A stretch of DNA of 64,000 nucleotides from Thermohalobaculum sp039821125 (GCA_039821125.1 JBCBOR010000004.1:62001-126000), one strand, 5' to 3'; numbered from the stretch's first letter, positions 27,174 through 36,217 are shown. The notes: generated from the letters alone by a model not told the origin. Numbers and translations: made by a program.

Positions 27174-28580
27174 ATGTTTGACGAGATGTCCGGAAGTGGT
27201 GATGGGATCCGTGTCCCCTATTCCCGAATCTCGAAATGGATCGAAGACAGCGGCGTTGAACTTTTGCAGAAGCGCTCGCTCGAGGCCGAGGCGATTTTCC
27301 GCCGGATCGGCATCACGTTTGCCGTCTATGGCGAAGGCGGTGATCCCGAACGGCTGATCCCGTTTGACCTGATCCCGCGTGTCTTCGCCGCCGAAGAATG
27401 GCGGATCATGGACAAGGGGATCCGGCAGCGCGCGCGGGCGCTGAATGCGTTCCTCTACGACATCTATCATCGTGGCGAGATCCTGAAGGCCGGGATCATC
27501 CCCGAGGCGCTGGTCTATCGGAACGCGGCTTTCGTGCCCGAGATGATGGGGGTCGAGCCACCGGGCAAGGTTTATTCCCACATCGTCGGCATCGATATCG
27601 TGCGCACCGGTCCGAAGGGCTTTCAGGTCCTCGAGGACAACTGCCGCACGCCTTCGGGCGTTTCCTACATGCTCGAGAACCGCGAGATCATGATGCGGAT
27701 GTTCCCCGCGCTGTTCGAGGGCGGCGGGGTGCAGCCGGTCGATGACTACGCCGATCACCTCCTGCGCACCTTGGAGGAGGTGGCGCCGCCCGCTGCTGGC
27801 AGCGATCTCAACATCGTGCTGCTGACACCGGGGGCGTATAACTCGGCTTATTACGAGCATTCGTTTCTGGCCGATCTGATGGGGATCGCGTTGGTCGAGG
27901 CCGGAGATCTCTTCGTCGATGAAGGACGGGTCTGGATGCGCACGACGCGCGGGCCACAGAGGGTCGATGTGATCTATCGCCGGATCGATGATGACTTTAT
28001 CGACTCTCTGGCGTTCCGGCCGGACTCGCTTCTGGGTGTGCCGGGGATCTTCGATGTCTACCGCGCCGGCGGGGTAACGCTGTGCTCGGCCCCGGGCGCA
28101 GGTGTGGCCGATGACAAGTCGATCTACATCTTCGTGCCCGAGATGATCCGCTTCTATCTTGGGGAGCGTCCGATCCTTGAGAACGTGCCGACGTGGCGCT
28201 GCGCCGAGTCGGATCAGTGTGCGCACGTGCTCGACAATCTCGAGGAGGTGGTGGTCAAGGAAGTGCACGGCTCCGGCGGGTACGGTATGCTGATCGGCCC
28301 GAAGGCGACCGCGGAAGAACGCACTGAATACGCCAAGCGCATCCGCGAGAACCCGGCAGAGTTCATTGCGCAACCAACCCTAGCGCTCTCAACCGTGCCC
28401 TCGCTCGGCCCGTCAGGTGTTGGCCCGCGCCATGTGGATTTGCGTCCCTATTGCCTGGTTGGCCAGCAGATGCGGCTGGTGCCCGGTGGTCTGACGCGGG
28501 TTGCCCTGCGTGAAGGCTCGCTGGTCGTCAACTCGAGCCAGGGCGGCGGTGTCAAGGACACGTGGGTGCTGTCGGAATGA
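27174..28580 (+). CDS. Circularly permuted type-2 ATP-grasp protein
   Basis: A 468-residue protein of the permuted ATP-grasp family (COG2308), which is encoded with alpha-E and transglutaminase proteins in many bacteria and is thought to form a peptide or amide bond. Recognisable blocks: WRIMDKGIRQRARALNAFL, VLEDNCRTPSGVSYMLENR, VIYRRIDDDFID, and KEVHGSGGYGMLIGPKA. GAGGTG 8 nt before ATG 27174 fixes the start; the open frame upstream is non-family. The stop overlaps the alpha-E start (ATGA). Confidence 0.92.
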   Translation: MFDEMSGSGDGIRVPYSRISKWIEDSGVELLQKRSLEAEAIFRRIGITFAVYGEGGDPERLIPFDLIPRVFAAEEWRIMDKGIRQRARALNAFLYDIYHRGEILKAGIIPEALVYRNAAFVPEMMGVEPPGKVYSHIVGIDIVRTGPKGFQVLEDNCRTPSGVSYMLENREIMMRMFPALFEGGGVQPVDDYADHLLRTLEEVAPPAAGSDLNIVLLTPGAYNSAYYEHSFLADLMGIALVEAGDLFVDEGRVWMRTTRGPQRVDVIYRRIDDDFIDSLAFRPDSLLGVPGIFDVYRAGGVTLCSAPGAGVADDKSIYIFVPEMIRFYLGERPILENVPTWRCAESDQCAHVLDNLEEVVVKEVHGSGGYGMLIGPKATAEERTEYAKRIRENPAEFIAQPTLALSTVPSLGPSGVGPRHVDLRPYCLVGQQMRLVPGGLTRVALREGSLVVNSSQGGGVKDTWVLSE

Positions 28581-29515
28581 GGATGCTGCTGTCCCGCACT
28601 GCCGAGAGCCTCTTCTGGCTTGGCCGCTACATCGAACGGGCCGGGTCGACCGCGCGCCTGATCGAGATGGGCAACCGGATGACCATGCTGCCGGGGTCGT
28701 ACTCCTCCGAGGAGTGGCGCTCGGTTGCACAGGCCTCGGGCTGTATCGATCTTTTCGAGGATCCGGACGGCATCAATGAGACTGCGATCATCCGCACATT
28801 GATCCTTGACCGGGACAATCCATCCTCGATCCGGTCCTGTCTCGAGCAGGCCAGGTTCAATGGCCGCTCGGTGCGCTCGTCGCTGACCATCGAGATGTGG
28901 GAGGCGTTGAACGACGGTTGGCGCAAGCTGGAGCTGATGGACGTGGCCGAGGCGCAGCGCGATCTGCCATCGGTGCTGGACTGGGTAAAGGCCCGATCGT
29001 CGATGGTTCGCGGCACGGTCGATGCCACGATGCTCCGCGATGACGGGTACTACTTCCTCCGTCTCGGGGCGCATATCGAGCGGGCGGACATGACGCTGCG
29101 GTTGCTGGATGTGAAATACTTCGTCCTGTTGCCCGAGACCGAGGTGGTCGGCGGTGGCCGCGATCACCACCAGTGGACGTCGGTTCTGCATGCGACATCG
29201 GCGATCCGGGCCTTCCATCACGAATACCGTGGCGACTACAGCCCCGGTAAGATCGCGGACTTTCTGATTCTGAACCGACGCTTCCCCCGTTCGGTTGCCT
29301 ATAGTTTCACCGAGATCGGAAGCTATCTGGACATGCTGGCCGTGGCGTATGGCGAGCATCACGCCTGCCACGACACGGCGGCCGCACTGATCGCCGATCT
29401 CGATCGTTTGCAGATGGGCGAGATCTTCCGGATCGGTCTGCATGAGTTCGTGCAGGATCTGATTGGCACGACCAATCGGCTCGGGCGCGAGATCTACAAT
29501 GCCTACCATTTCTGA
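28577..29515 (+). CDS. Alpha-E domain protein
   Basis: A 312-residue all-helical protein of the alpha-E family (COG2307). Opening MRMLLSRTAESLFWLGRYIERAGSTARL and ARSSMVRGTVDATMLRDDGYYFLRLGAHIERADMTLRLLD are diagnostic. It overlaps the ATP-grasp gene by 4 nt and is followed after 8 nt by the transglutaminase gene, the standard order. Biochemical role unknown; it probably works with the permuted ATP-grasp enzyme. Confidence 0.92.
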   Translation: MRMLLSRTAESLFWLGRYIERAGSTARLIEMGNRMTMLPGSYSSEEWRSVAQASGCIDLFEDPDGINETAIIRTLILDRDNPSSIRSCLEQARFNGRSVRSSLTIEMWEALNDGWRKLELMDVAEAQRDLPSVLDWVKARSSMVRGTVDATMLRDDGYYFLRLGAHIERADMTLRLLDVKYFVLLPETEVVGGGRDHHQWTSVLHATSAIRAFHHEYRGDYSPGKIADFLILNRRFPRSVAYSFTEIGSYLDMLAVAYGEHHACHDTAAALIADLDRLQMGEIFRIGLHEFVQDLIGTTNRLGREIYNAYHF

Positions 29516-29523
29516 GGCTCGGG

Positions 29524-30342
29524 ATGCGCTTGTCGATCCAGCATAAGGTCACTTACCGCTACGTTCCAGATGCGGCCCGGGTGGCCATCCGGCTGAAGAT
29601 GTTCCCGGCGGTCTTTGCGGCGCAGTCGATGCCGGAATGGGCGCTGACCGTGAACGGGCAACGGGTCGAGCCGCTGCTGACGGATGCCGCGGGGGATGCA
29701 ATCGCTCTCTGGCAATCGCACGATCCGGTCGAGGATGTTGTCGTCAACACCCAAGGTATTGTCGAGACGGTCGATCGTTCGGGCGTTGTCGATGGGCTAT
29801 CGAAAATGATGGCGCCGCCAATCTACCTGCGTGAGACGAAGTTGACCGAGCCCGATGACGCCATTCGCGAGATCTCAGGCTTTGCAACGGGCGCAACGAC
29901 GCTGGACCGGCTGCACGCGCTGTGCGGCGCCGTGCGCGAAGCGATCATCTACCGCCAGGGTGCGACCGAAGTCGACACAACGGCTGCCGAGGCGTTGGCG
30001 CGCGGCGCCGGAGTCTGTCAGGATCAGGCGCATGTCTTCATCGCGGCCGCGCGCTGTCTCGGGATCCCGGCGCGCTATGTCGTCGGCTATTTCCTCGATC
30101 CCGACGGAGCGGGCGAAAGCGAGGAATCCCATGCCTGGGCCGAAGCCTATGTCTCGGGCCTTGGCTGGATTGGGTTCGACATCACGAACGAGCTGTGCCC
30201 GACAGACCGCTATGTGCGTCTGGCCAGTGGATTTGATGCCTATGATGCCGCCCCTGTCCGCGGCACTGTTTTCGGTGACGCAGAGGAAGAGATGACCGCC
30301 GAGGTCATCGTGTCGATGGCGTCCGCTCAATCGCAGCAGTGA
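29524..30342 (+). CDS. Transglutaminase-like cysteine protease family protein
   Basis: A 272-residue cytosolic protein (no signal peptide) of the COG1305 type: an N-terminal beta domain (MRLSIQHKVTYRYVPDAARV) then the papain-like core with catalytic Cys in GAGVCQDQAHVFIAAARCLG, LGIPARYVVGYF, His in SHAWAEAYV and Asp in GWIGFDITNE. Third gene of the ATP-grasp/alpha-E operon; such proteins probably cleave the peptide the ATP-grasp enzyme makes. The usual fourth gene, a proteasome-type protease, is not here. A terminator lies 150 nt downstream. Confidence 0.92.
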   Translation: MRLSIQHKVTYRYVPDAARVAIRLKMFPAVFAAQSMPEWALTVNGQRVEPLLTDAAGDAIALWQSHDPVEDVVVNTQGIVETVDRSGVVDGLSKMMAPPIYLRETKLTEPDDAIREISGFATGATTLDRLHALCGAVREAIIYRQGATEVDTTAAEALARGAGVCQDQAHVFIAAARCLGIPARYVVGYFLDPDGAGESEESHAWAEAYVSGLGWIGFDITNELCPTDRYVRLASGFDAYDAAPVRGTVFGDAEEEMTAEVIVSMASAQSQQ

Positions 30343-30492
30343 ATGCCAGAGTGTCGGTGGAATGTGACAGCGCTCACAGCGCACACGCCGACGAATCGCT
30401 AAAGTTTACGGGTCAAGTGGAGCCGACACACATTCCCTCGTTTCTACGGGTCCGTGCGACAACCGTGTGTTTCTTGTGATACCTCTCTCTTA

Positions 30493-30528
30493 GGGCGCTG
30501 GGTCTCTCTCCCCCGGCGCCCATTTTTC
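30493..30528 (+). terminator. Rho-independent terminator before the FAH-family gene
   Basis: Stem GGGCGCTGGG/CCCGGCGCCC (30493-30502, 30512-30521; one T-G wobble), 9-nt loop, then ATTTTTC. It lies 21 nt before ATG 30549, so it ends the transglutaminase operon, a small RNA, or acts as a leader attenuator. The pyrimidine-rich stretches CCTCTCTCT and TCTCTCTCCCCC around it resemble anti-Shine-Dalgarno segments. Confidence 0.7.
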
Positions 30529-30548
30529 TGTGGTGAGGACCGGTTGGC

Positions 30549-31340
30549 ATGATCGAGACGAACAGGGACATCGCGGCGCAGATCCTGGCGGCGTTCGATA
30601 GCGGCACATCCCTTGAGGCAGGGCGCGCAACTGCGGGGACCAGTCCTGCGGATGGCTATCGCATAGCAGCGGCGCTGTCGGAGATGCGTGTCGCCCGGGG
30701 GGCGCGTGTGATCGGGCGCAAGATCGGATTCACCAATCGCACGATATGGCCTGTGTATGGCGTGGATCGCCCGATGTGGGGGGAGATGTACGATACCACG
30801 GTGCATGAGGCCTCCGCCGGGCCAGTCAGTCTCGATGGCTTTCTCGAGCCTCGGATCGAGCCTGAAATTGCATTTGGTATCGCCCGCTGCCCAGAGCCTG
30901 GCCTGTCGGATGCGGATCTCCTGGCCTGTTGTGACTGGTGCGCGCATGGGTTCGAGATCGTGCAGTCGCCATACCCCGGGTGGCAGTTCACGACCGGGGA
31001 GGCGATCGCGTCAGGGGCGATGCATGGTGCATTCGTGATGGGTCCGCGCGTCGAAATCGGTGTTGTGACACCCCAAACCCTGTCTGCCGTGATGTGCACG
31101 CTGTCCGTCGATGGGGCAGTCAAGGAACGTGGTACCGCCGCCAATGTCCTGGACGGCCCTGTCTCTGCACTACGCGCCCTTGTCGATGGTCTGGCCGCTC
31201 AGGACGGCGTCCGTCCGATCGAGGTTGGAGACATCATCACGACCGGCACGATGACCGACGCCTATCCGATCGCACCGGGCGAGCGCTGGTCAACCGACAT
31301 CAGCGCGCCGCTGGCTGGTCTTTCGATCCAGATGGTCTGA
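30549..31340 (+). CDS. 2-keto-4-pentenoate hydratase-like (fumarylacetoacetate hydrolase superfamily)
   Basis: A 263-residue member of the MhpD/FAH group, which hydrates 2-oxopent-4-enoate-type acids or decarboxylates related compounds. Signatures: VIGRKIGFTNRTIW with the substrate-loop Lys, FLEPRIEPEIAFGIA (metal-binding Glu residues), and GDIITTGTMTDAYPIAPGERW. TGAGGAC upstream of the ATG is a modest ribosome-binding site. No aromatic meta-cleavage genes are nearby, so the in vivo substrate is open. Confidence 0.88.
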   Translation: MIETNRDIAAQILAAFDSGTSLEAGRATAGTSPADGYRIAAALSEMRVARGARVIGRKIGFTNRTIWPVYGVDRPMWGEMYDTTVHEASAGPVSLDGFLEPRIEPEIAFGIARCPEPGLSDADLLACCDWCAHGFEIVQSPYPGWQFTTGEAIASGAMHGAFVMGPRVEIGVVTPQTLSAVMCTLSVDGAVKERGTAANVLDGPVSALRALVDGLAAQDGVRPIEVGDIITTGTMTDAYPIAPGERWSTDISAPLAGLSIQMV

Positions 31341-31370
31341 GGTGCATCGCAGCGCTTACAGCGCGCGAGA

Positions 31371-31775
31371 TCAGTTCCAGCCCGGGAACGAGGCGTTCAA
31401 AGATGCGGTGTTCGCCTGACGCATCTCGACTGCGTAGCCGACCCGCCGGAACATGTAGCGCGTGATCCCATGCTCTCCGCCGCCGCTGACCACAATCGTA
31501 TGGCTTTCCCCATCGTTCAGACGAACGCGCTCCCGCGAGACGCTGTTCGGATCGCCCGGATCTGTGTAGAGCATGGTCAGATCCATGACGTTGCCGTCGA
31601 ACTCGAAGAACGCCGTCGCGCTGGTCACGTCGTTCTGAAGACGCCCGGGCTCACCCGCTTTCGTCAGGACAATCCCATCGCCTTGCTGCGCTGTTGAGAA
31701 GACCAGACCGCTTCCGATCAGCCCGAAGCAGATCACGGATACTCCAAAACTCAAAGCGTGGCGTATTGCTTTCAT
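31371..31775 (-). CDS. Exported or anchored small protein of unknown function
   Basis: A 134-residue protein with an N-terminal hydrophobic segment (about 5-24, HALSFGVSVICFGLIGSGLVF) that is a signal peptide or anchor; the mature part is acidic and beta-like, with no Cys outside the hydrophobic segment and no known motif. GGGGGTC about 6 nt before ATG 31775 supports the start. It is divergent from rpe across an AT-richer 247-bp gap. Not recognised. Confidence 0.65.
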   Translation of the reverse strand: MKAIRHALSFGVSVICFGLIGSGLVFSTAQQGDGIVLTKAGEPGRLQNDVTSATAFFEFDGNVMDLTMLYTDPGDPNSVSRERVRLNDGESHTIVVSGGGEHGITRYMFRRVGYAVEMRQANTASLNASFPGWN

Positions 31776-32022
31776 TACAGACCCCCGCCGCAAAACACGG
31801 TTTGATTCCCATCCCGCATACAGAGAACTCGCTAATGAAGTTCGAATTTGGGCGAAATTTGGCTCCACTGGCCATCAATTCGCGCCAAATGCGGATGCCG
31901 AATTGCGCTGTCCCGCATAGGTTGCCGCGGCGCTGTTTCGCCTGTGCATTTTGCAACTGGACGCATAGGAAGCGTCCGCGCTAGATCATTCGACGGGTGG
32001 TGTATTCACGGAGGTGTGACCG

Positions 32023-32712
32023 ATGGGCTTCTCCCGCGCGGCGAAGATCGCGCCGTCTATCCTTGCCGCTGATTTCGGAGATTTCGGAGCCGAATGCCGG
32101 GCGGTCGAGGCGCAGGGTGCCGATTGGATCCATGTCGACGTCATGGACGGCCATTTCGTGCCGAACATCACGTTCGGGCCACAGACATGCAAGGCCATCC
32201 GGCCTCATATCAAGACGGTCATGGACGTCCATCTGATGATCGCGCCGGTTGATCCTTACATCGAGGCGTTCGCCGAGGCAGGGGCAGATATTCTGACAGC
32301 GCATGTCGAGGCAGGGCCGCACCTGCATCGCACCCTTCAGGCGATCCGGGCTGCTGGTGTCAGGCCCGGCGTTGCGCTGAACCCGTCAACGCCCGCTGCG
32401 GCGGTGGCTCATGTCCTGGATCTGGTGGACCTTGTCTGCGTGATGACGGTGAACCCGGGTTTCGGCGGGCAGAGCTTCATTGATATGACAGCGAAGGTGC
32501 GAGATCTCCGCCAGATGATCGGGGATCGCGAGATCCACATCGAAATCGATGGCGGCGTGACACCGGATACTGTGGGGCTTGTCGCATCTGCGGGTGCCGA
32601 TGTCTTCGTTGCCGGATCGGCGGTTTTCAAAGGCGGCTCCGCCGAACATCCGGCACCCTACGGCGACAACATCCGCGCCATACGTGCAGCAGCCGAGGTG
32701 TCGATGTCATGA
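32023..32712 (+). CDS. rpe: Ribulose-phosphate 3-epimerase
   Basis: Interconverts ribulose-5-phosphate and xylulose-5-phosphate in the pentose phosphate pathway; TIM barrel, 229 residues. KIAPSILAADFGDFG, WIHVDVMDGHFVPNITFGP (metal His and Asp), MDVHLMI, MTVNPGFGGQSFI, and EIDGGVTPDTVGLVASAGADVFVAGSAVF are all conserved. GGAGGTG precedes the ATG. Overlaps gph by 4 nt (ATGA). Confidence 0.96.
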   Translation: MGFSRAAKIAPSILAADFGDFGAECRAVEAQGADWIHVDVMDGHFVPNITFGPQTCKAIRPHIKTVMDVHLMIAPVDPYIEAFAEAGADILTAHVEAGPHLHRTLQAIRAAGVRPGVALNPSTPAAAVAHVLDLVDLVCVMTVNPGFGGQSFIDMTAKVRDLRQMIGDREIHIEIDGGVTPDTVGLVASAGADVFVAGSAVFKGGSAEHPAPYGDNIRAIRAAAEVSMS

Positions 32713-33410
32713 CCGCAGATGACCCCATCGCCCTGATCTTCGACCTCGATGGGACGCTGATCGACAGCGCGCCCGACATTCATGCGGCGGTCAATCTGAT
32801 GCTCTCCCGCAGGGATATCCCGCCCTTGACCCTGCCCACCGTGACCTCATTCGTTGGCAACGGGCTGCCCAAATTGGTCGAGCGGGTGATGCACGCGACC
32901 GAGATGGACCCGGCGGAGTTCAAATCCGTCACGTCCGAGGTTCTGGCCGACTACGACTGGGTCAATGGCCGCATGACGCGGCCTTATCCGGGTGTTGTCG
33001 AGGCGCTGGGCACTTTGCGCGATATGGGGCATCCCATGTCGATCTGCACGAACAAGCCGACGGACCCTGCGCTGCACATTCTGAAAAAGCTCGACCTTGC
33101 CGAGTTCTTCCACCTTCTCGTGGGCGGCGACAGTCTCGAGGTCACGAAACCCCGTCCCGAGCCGCTTCTGGCCGCGATTGAAGGGATGGACAGCACTCCG
33201 GATCGTGCGCTCTACATCGGCGATAGCGAGGTGGATGCCGAGACCGCCAGCGCCGCGGGTGTGCGGTTCGCCCTCTTCACCATGGGGTATCGCAAGTCTC
33301 CGATCGAGGAGATGCCGCATGATGCACGGTTCGATGACTTCAGCGAGCTCGTGGGCATTGTGGGGTCGGATCATCAGGACACAAGGACTGCTTCTGGCGC
33401 CGCGCCATAG
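32709..33410 (+). CDS. gph: Phosphoglycolate phosphatase
   Basis: HAD-superfamily phosphatase, 233 residues, that dephosphorylates 2-phosphoglycolate. HAD motif I LIFDLDGTLIDSAPDI (nucleophile Asp and acid Asp), motif II SICTNKP, a Lys in LEVTKPRPEP and motif IV LYIGDSEVDAETA. Coupled by a 4-nt overlap to rpe, a common proteobacterial pairing. Other HAD substrates cannot be excluded. Confidence 0.92.
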   Translation: MTADDPIALIFDLDGTLIDSAPDIHAAVNLMLSRRDIPPLTLPTVTSFVGNGLPKLVERVMHATEMDPAEFKSVTSEVLADYDWVNGRMTRPYPGVVEALGTLRDMGHPMSICTNKPTDPALHILKKLDLAEFFHLLVGGDSLEVTKPRPEPLLAAIEGMDSTPDRALYIGDSEVDAETASAAGVRFALFTMGYRKSPIEEMPHDARFDDFSELVGIVGSDHQDTRTASGAAP

Positions 33411-33501
33411 CCGCAATCACTCTCGCGAACCTGCATCTTGCGCCCGGGCGGTGCCAAATCTACATATCTGTTGTGGAGTTTAGATGCCCCGGGAGCGACC
33501 G

Positions 33502-34362
33502 ATGAACGCCGAGATCACCGCCTTCTTCGATGAGCCGACCAACACAGCCAGCTATGTGGTCAAGGACCCGTCGTCCGAGGCTTGCGCAATCATCGACTCG
33601 GTTCTGGATTTCGATTTCTCCTCGGGGCGCACCGGCACCTCTGCTGCGGATCGGATCATCGAGTTCGTCAAGGCGAACGAACTGACCGTCGAGTGGATCC
33701 TCGAGACGCATGTCCATGCCGATCATCTCTCCGGCGCGCCGTATCTGCAGCAGCATTTGGGCGGCAAGATCGGAATCGGTGACAAGATCACGGTCGTGCA
33801 GGATGTGTTCGGCAAGGTCTTCAACGCGGGCACCGAGTTCGAGCGGGATGGCAGTCAGTTCGACGCCCTTTTCAAGGAGCAGGACCGGTTTCACATCGGC
33901 GGGCTGTCGGCCTTTGTCCTGCACACACCAGGCCATACGCCAGCCTGTTTGACCTATGTGATCGGCGATGCGGCGTTTGTCGGCGATACCATCTTCATGC
34001 CTGATTTCGGGACCGCGCGCTGCGATTTCCCAGGCGGATCGGCACGCGAGCTTTGGCATTCGATCCACAAGATCCTGTCCCTGCCGGACGAGACCCGGAT
34101 ATTCACCTGCCATGACTACAAGGCCCCGGGCCGCGATGAGTTCGCGTGGGAATCGACCGTGGGCGAGCAGAAGGCCCGCAACAAGCACATCGCCGAGGCG
34201 ACCGAGGACGAGTTCGTCGAAATGCGCGAGGGCCGGGATGCCACCCTGTCGATGCCCAAGCTGATCGTGCCATCGATCCAGGTGAACATGCGGGCGGGCA
34301 AGATGCCGCCTGCCGAGGACAACGGGCAGGTCTATCTGAAGGTGCCCGTCAACGGGCTCTGA
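33502..34362 (+). CDS. Metallo-beta-lactamase fold hydrolase, persulfide dioxygenase-like
   Basis: A 286-residue MBL-fold enzyme resembling ETHE1/Blh persulfide dioxygenases: ILETHVHADHLSGAPYL (HxHxDH, here mononuclear-type site), HTPGHTPACLTYVIGDAAFVGDTIF, DFGTARCDFPGG and FTCHDYKAPGR. The family oxidises glutathione persulfide to sulfite. ATG 33502 has GGGAG 7 nt upstream; ATG 33484 with GGAG 4 nt upstream is an alternative adding six residues. It ends head-on with the TIGR02186/TauE genes: the two stops are adjacent with no gap. A sulfite exporter next to a sulfite-producing enzyme makes sense (inference). Confidence 0.87.
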   Translation: MNAEITAFFDEPTNTASYVVKDPSSEACAIIDSVLDFDFSSGRTGTSAADRIIEFVKANELTVEWILETHVHADHLSGAPYLQQHLGGKIGIGDKITVVQDVFGKVFNAGTEFERDGSQFDALFKEQDRFHIGGLSAFVLHTPGHTPACLTYVIGDAAFVGDTIFMPDFGTARCDFPGGSARELWHSIHKILSLPDETRIFTCHDYKAPGRDEFAWESTVGEQKARNKHIAEATEDEFVEMREGRDATLSMPKLIVPSIQVNMRAGKMPPAEDNGQVYLKVPVNGL

Positions 34363-35124
34363 TCAGGTCGGGAAGAACGTCCTGAAGAAGGCCGACGCCA
34401 GCCATCCTGCCGCCAATGCGACGAAGATCGAAAAGATCCCATAGAGCGCGGGGTGATCCTGTGCCGATGTGTAGATCAGACGTCCGAGACCCGCACGCCG
34501 CACTTCGATCGTGTCGTAGAAAACATCCGTGACAGCCTTGTTGCGCAGCAGGAAGATGCGGGCGGTATAGTCGCCTTCAACCAGATTTGCAGGCAGCGTG
34601 ATGCGTGTAACAAACAGCGTGTTGTCGTGCACCTCGATGCTGTTGGGTAGCAGCTTGTACAAGCCCTCGTTTCTCCGGATCCGGGCGACCGCGGCGCGAT
34701 AATCTTCCCGTTCGACATCGACAGGCGCATCGACAAGCCGGATGATGTGGTTCAGCCCGATCTTGTAGCGCAGATCGTCGGTCCAGCTGACCGTTTCACG
34801 GAATGTCTTTGTGGACGCGACGGCGTAAAAGCTCGGAGCCGCATCGATCTGCACACCGGCGTTGTTGACCCAGATCCCGAACTGCCGCTCTTTCTTTCGG
34901 ACAGTCACCGGGGCGACCGGGCCGGTAATGGTGATGATCACATCGACATCGCCGACATCCACCGAACCGCCGACATGCCGGACAGCGCCCGAGACGTAGA
35001 TCTCGGACCCGGCGAACCCCGTCGTCAGCGACACGTTGTGCTGACTGAGCACCGCGACCACACGTTCCTCGGCGCTGGCCGCAGCCGCGAAAAAGAGCGC
35101 AAGGCAGAAGATCAGACGTGCCAT
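34363..35124 (-). CDS. TIGR02186 family protein, TauE partner
   Basis: A 253-residue protein with signal peptide (ARLIFCLALFFAAAASAEE) and a C-terminal membrane helix (about 225-247, HPALYGIFSIFVALAAGWL), leaving a beta-rich periplasmic domain between. The layout and VVAVLSQHNVSLTTGFAGSEIYVSGA match TIGR02186, usually encoded beside a TauE/SafE exporter. Start ATG 35124 overlaps the TauE gene stop (TGATG). Function unknown; an export accessory protein is likely. Confidence 0.87.
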   Translation of the reverse strand: MARLIFCLALFFAAAASAEERVVAVLSQHNVSLTTGFAGSEIYVSGAVRHVGGSVDVGDVDVIITITGPVAPVTVRKKERQFGIWVNNAGVQIDAAPSFYAVASTKTFRETVSWTDDLRYKIGLNHIIRLVDAPVDVEREDYRAAVARIRRNEGLYKLLPNSIEVHDNTLFVTRITLPANLVEGDYTARIFLLRNKAVTDVFYDTIEVRRAGLGRLIYTSAQDHPALYGIFSIFVALAAGWLASAFFRTFFPT

Positions 35125-36041
35125 CAATGTCCGCCCCCACCCCCAAGGGTGAAGAACTCATCCGGCGTCGCCACAAGATCGAAGGCAAGCTTGGCACAGA
35201 CTGCCAGCACCAGCGAGGCGAGCAGAATGCGCATTTGCTCGGCCTTCAGCCGTGGTCCGATCCTGACCCCGATCTGCGTGCCCACGACCCCGCCGACCAG
35301 CAGGATCACGGCCAGAACCGCATCCACCGTCTGGTTCGTGATGGCATGGAGGAGCGTGGTCGCCCCGGTCACGAACATGATCTGGAAGAGCGATGTGCCG
35401 ACGACGACGGTCGTGGCCATGCCAAGCAGATAGATCATCGCTGGCACCATGATGAAGCCGCCTCCGACGCCCATGATCGCCGCAAGGATGCCGACCAACA
35501 GGCCAACGCCAAAAGGCGGGATCGCCGAGATGTAGAGGTTCGAGGCCCGGAACCGGGTCTTGAACGGCAAACCATGCACCCAATTGTGCCGTCGGCGGAC
35601 GGCGCGTCGTGCGGTCTTCTTGGATTTGATCAGGGCATTGACGCTCTCGACGAACATCAGTGCGCCGACAATGCCGAGGAACACCACGTAGCACAGGGCG
35701 ACAAGCAGATCGACCTGACCAAGTTCGCGCAAAAGCGAGAAGATCTGCACGCCAATGGCCGACCCGACCAGACCGCCCAGAAGCAGCACCAACCCCATCT
35801 TGAAATCGACCGTTCGCTTGCGCCAGTGCGCAAGCACGCCCGAGAACGATGACGCCACGATCTGATTCGCCTCGGTCGCAACGGCAACGGCGGGCGGAAT
35901 GCCGATGAAAATCAGCAGCGGTGTCATCAAAAACCCGCCGCCAACACCGAAAATGCCCGACAGAAATCCAACTCCGCCACCCAGGCCGAGCAAAACCAGT
36001 GCGTTGACCGACACCTCGGCGATCGGAAGGTAGATGTTCAT
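35124..36041 (-). CDS. Sulfite exporter TauE/SafE family protein
   Basis: A 305-residue membrane protein with the duplicated TauE/SafE signature: GGGVGFLSGIFGVGGGFLMTPLL (about 20-42) and VGLLVGILAAIMGVGGGFIMVPAMIYLLG in the second half, each followed by further hydrophobic helices. The family exports sulfite, sulfoacetate or other sulfur anions. ATG 36041 places the first helix at the N-terminus; the open frame before it is not membrane-like. Operon with TIGR02186 downstream; convergent with the persulfide dioxygenase-like gene. Confidence 0.92.
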   Translation of the reverse strand: MNIYLPIAEVSVNALVLLGLGGGVGFLSGIFGVGGGFLMTPLLIFIGIPPAVAVATEANQIVASSFSGVLAHWRKRTVDFKMGLVLLLGGLVGSAIGVQIFSLLRELGQVDLLVALCYVVFLGIVGALMFVESVNALIKSKKTARRAVRRRHNWVHGLPFKTRFRASNLYISAIPPFGVGLLVGILAAIMGVGGGFIMVPAMIYLLGMATTVVVGTSLFQIMFVTGATTLLHAITNQTVDAVLAVILLVGGVVGTQIGVRIGPRLKAEQMRILLASLVLAVCAKLAFDLVATPDEFFTLGGGGGH

Positions 36042-36217
36042 GAACGGTTTCCGTGACTTGATCCGATCTACCGCATGGTGTGCCGGCTTTCCAGTGCCAC
36101 GATGGACGCGGCCATAGGACCAATCCGCCTCTGCCCGGGTCCAAGGATTAACCGGATCGACAGAGACGTGTCCTAGCGTGCAAGGCTGAGTATGGTTTGA
36201 AACCGTGGTGAGGCTGC

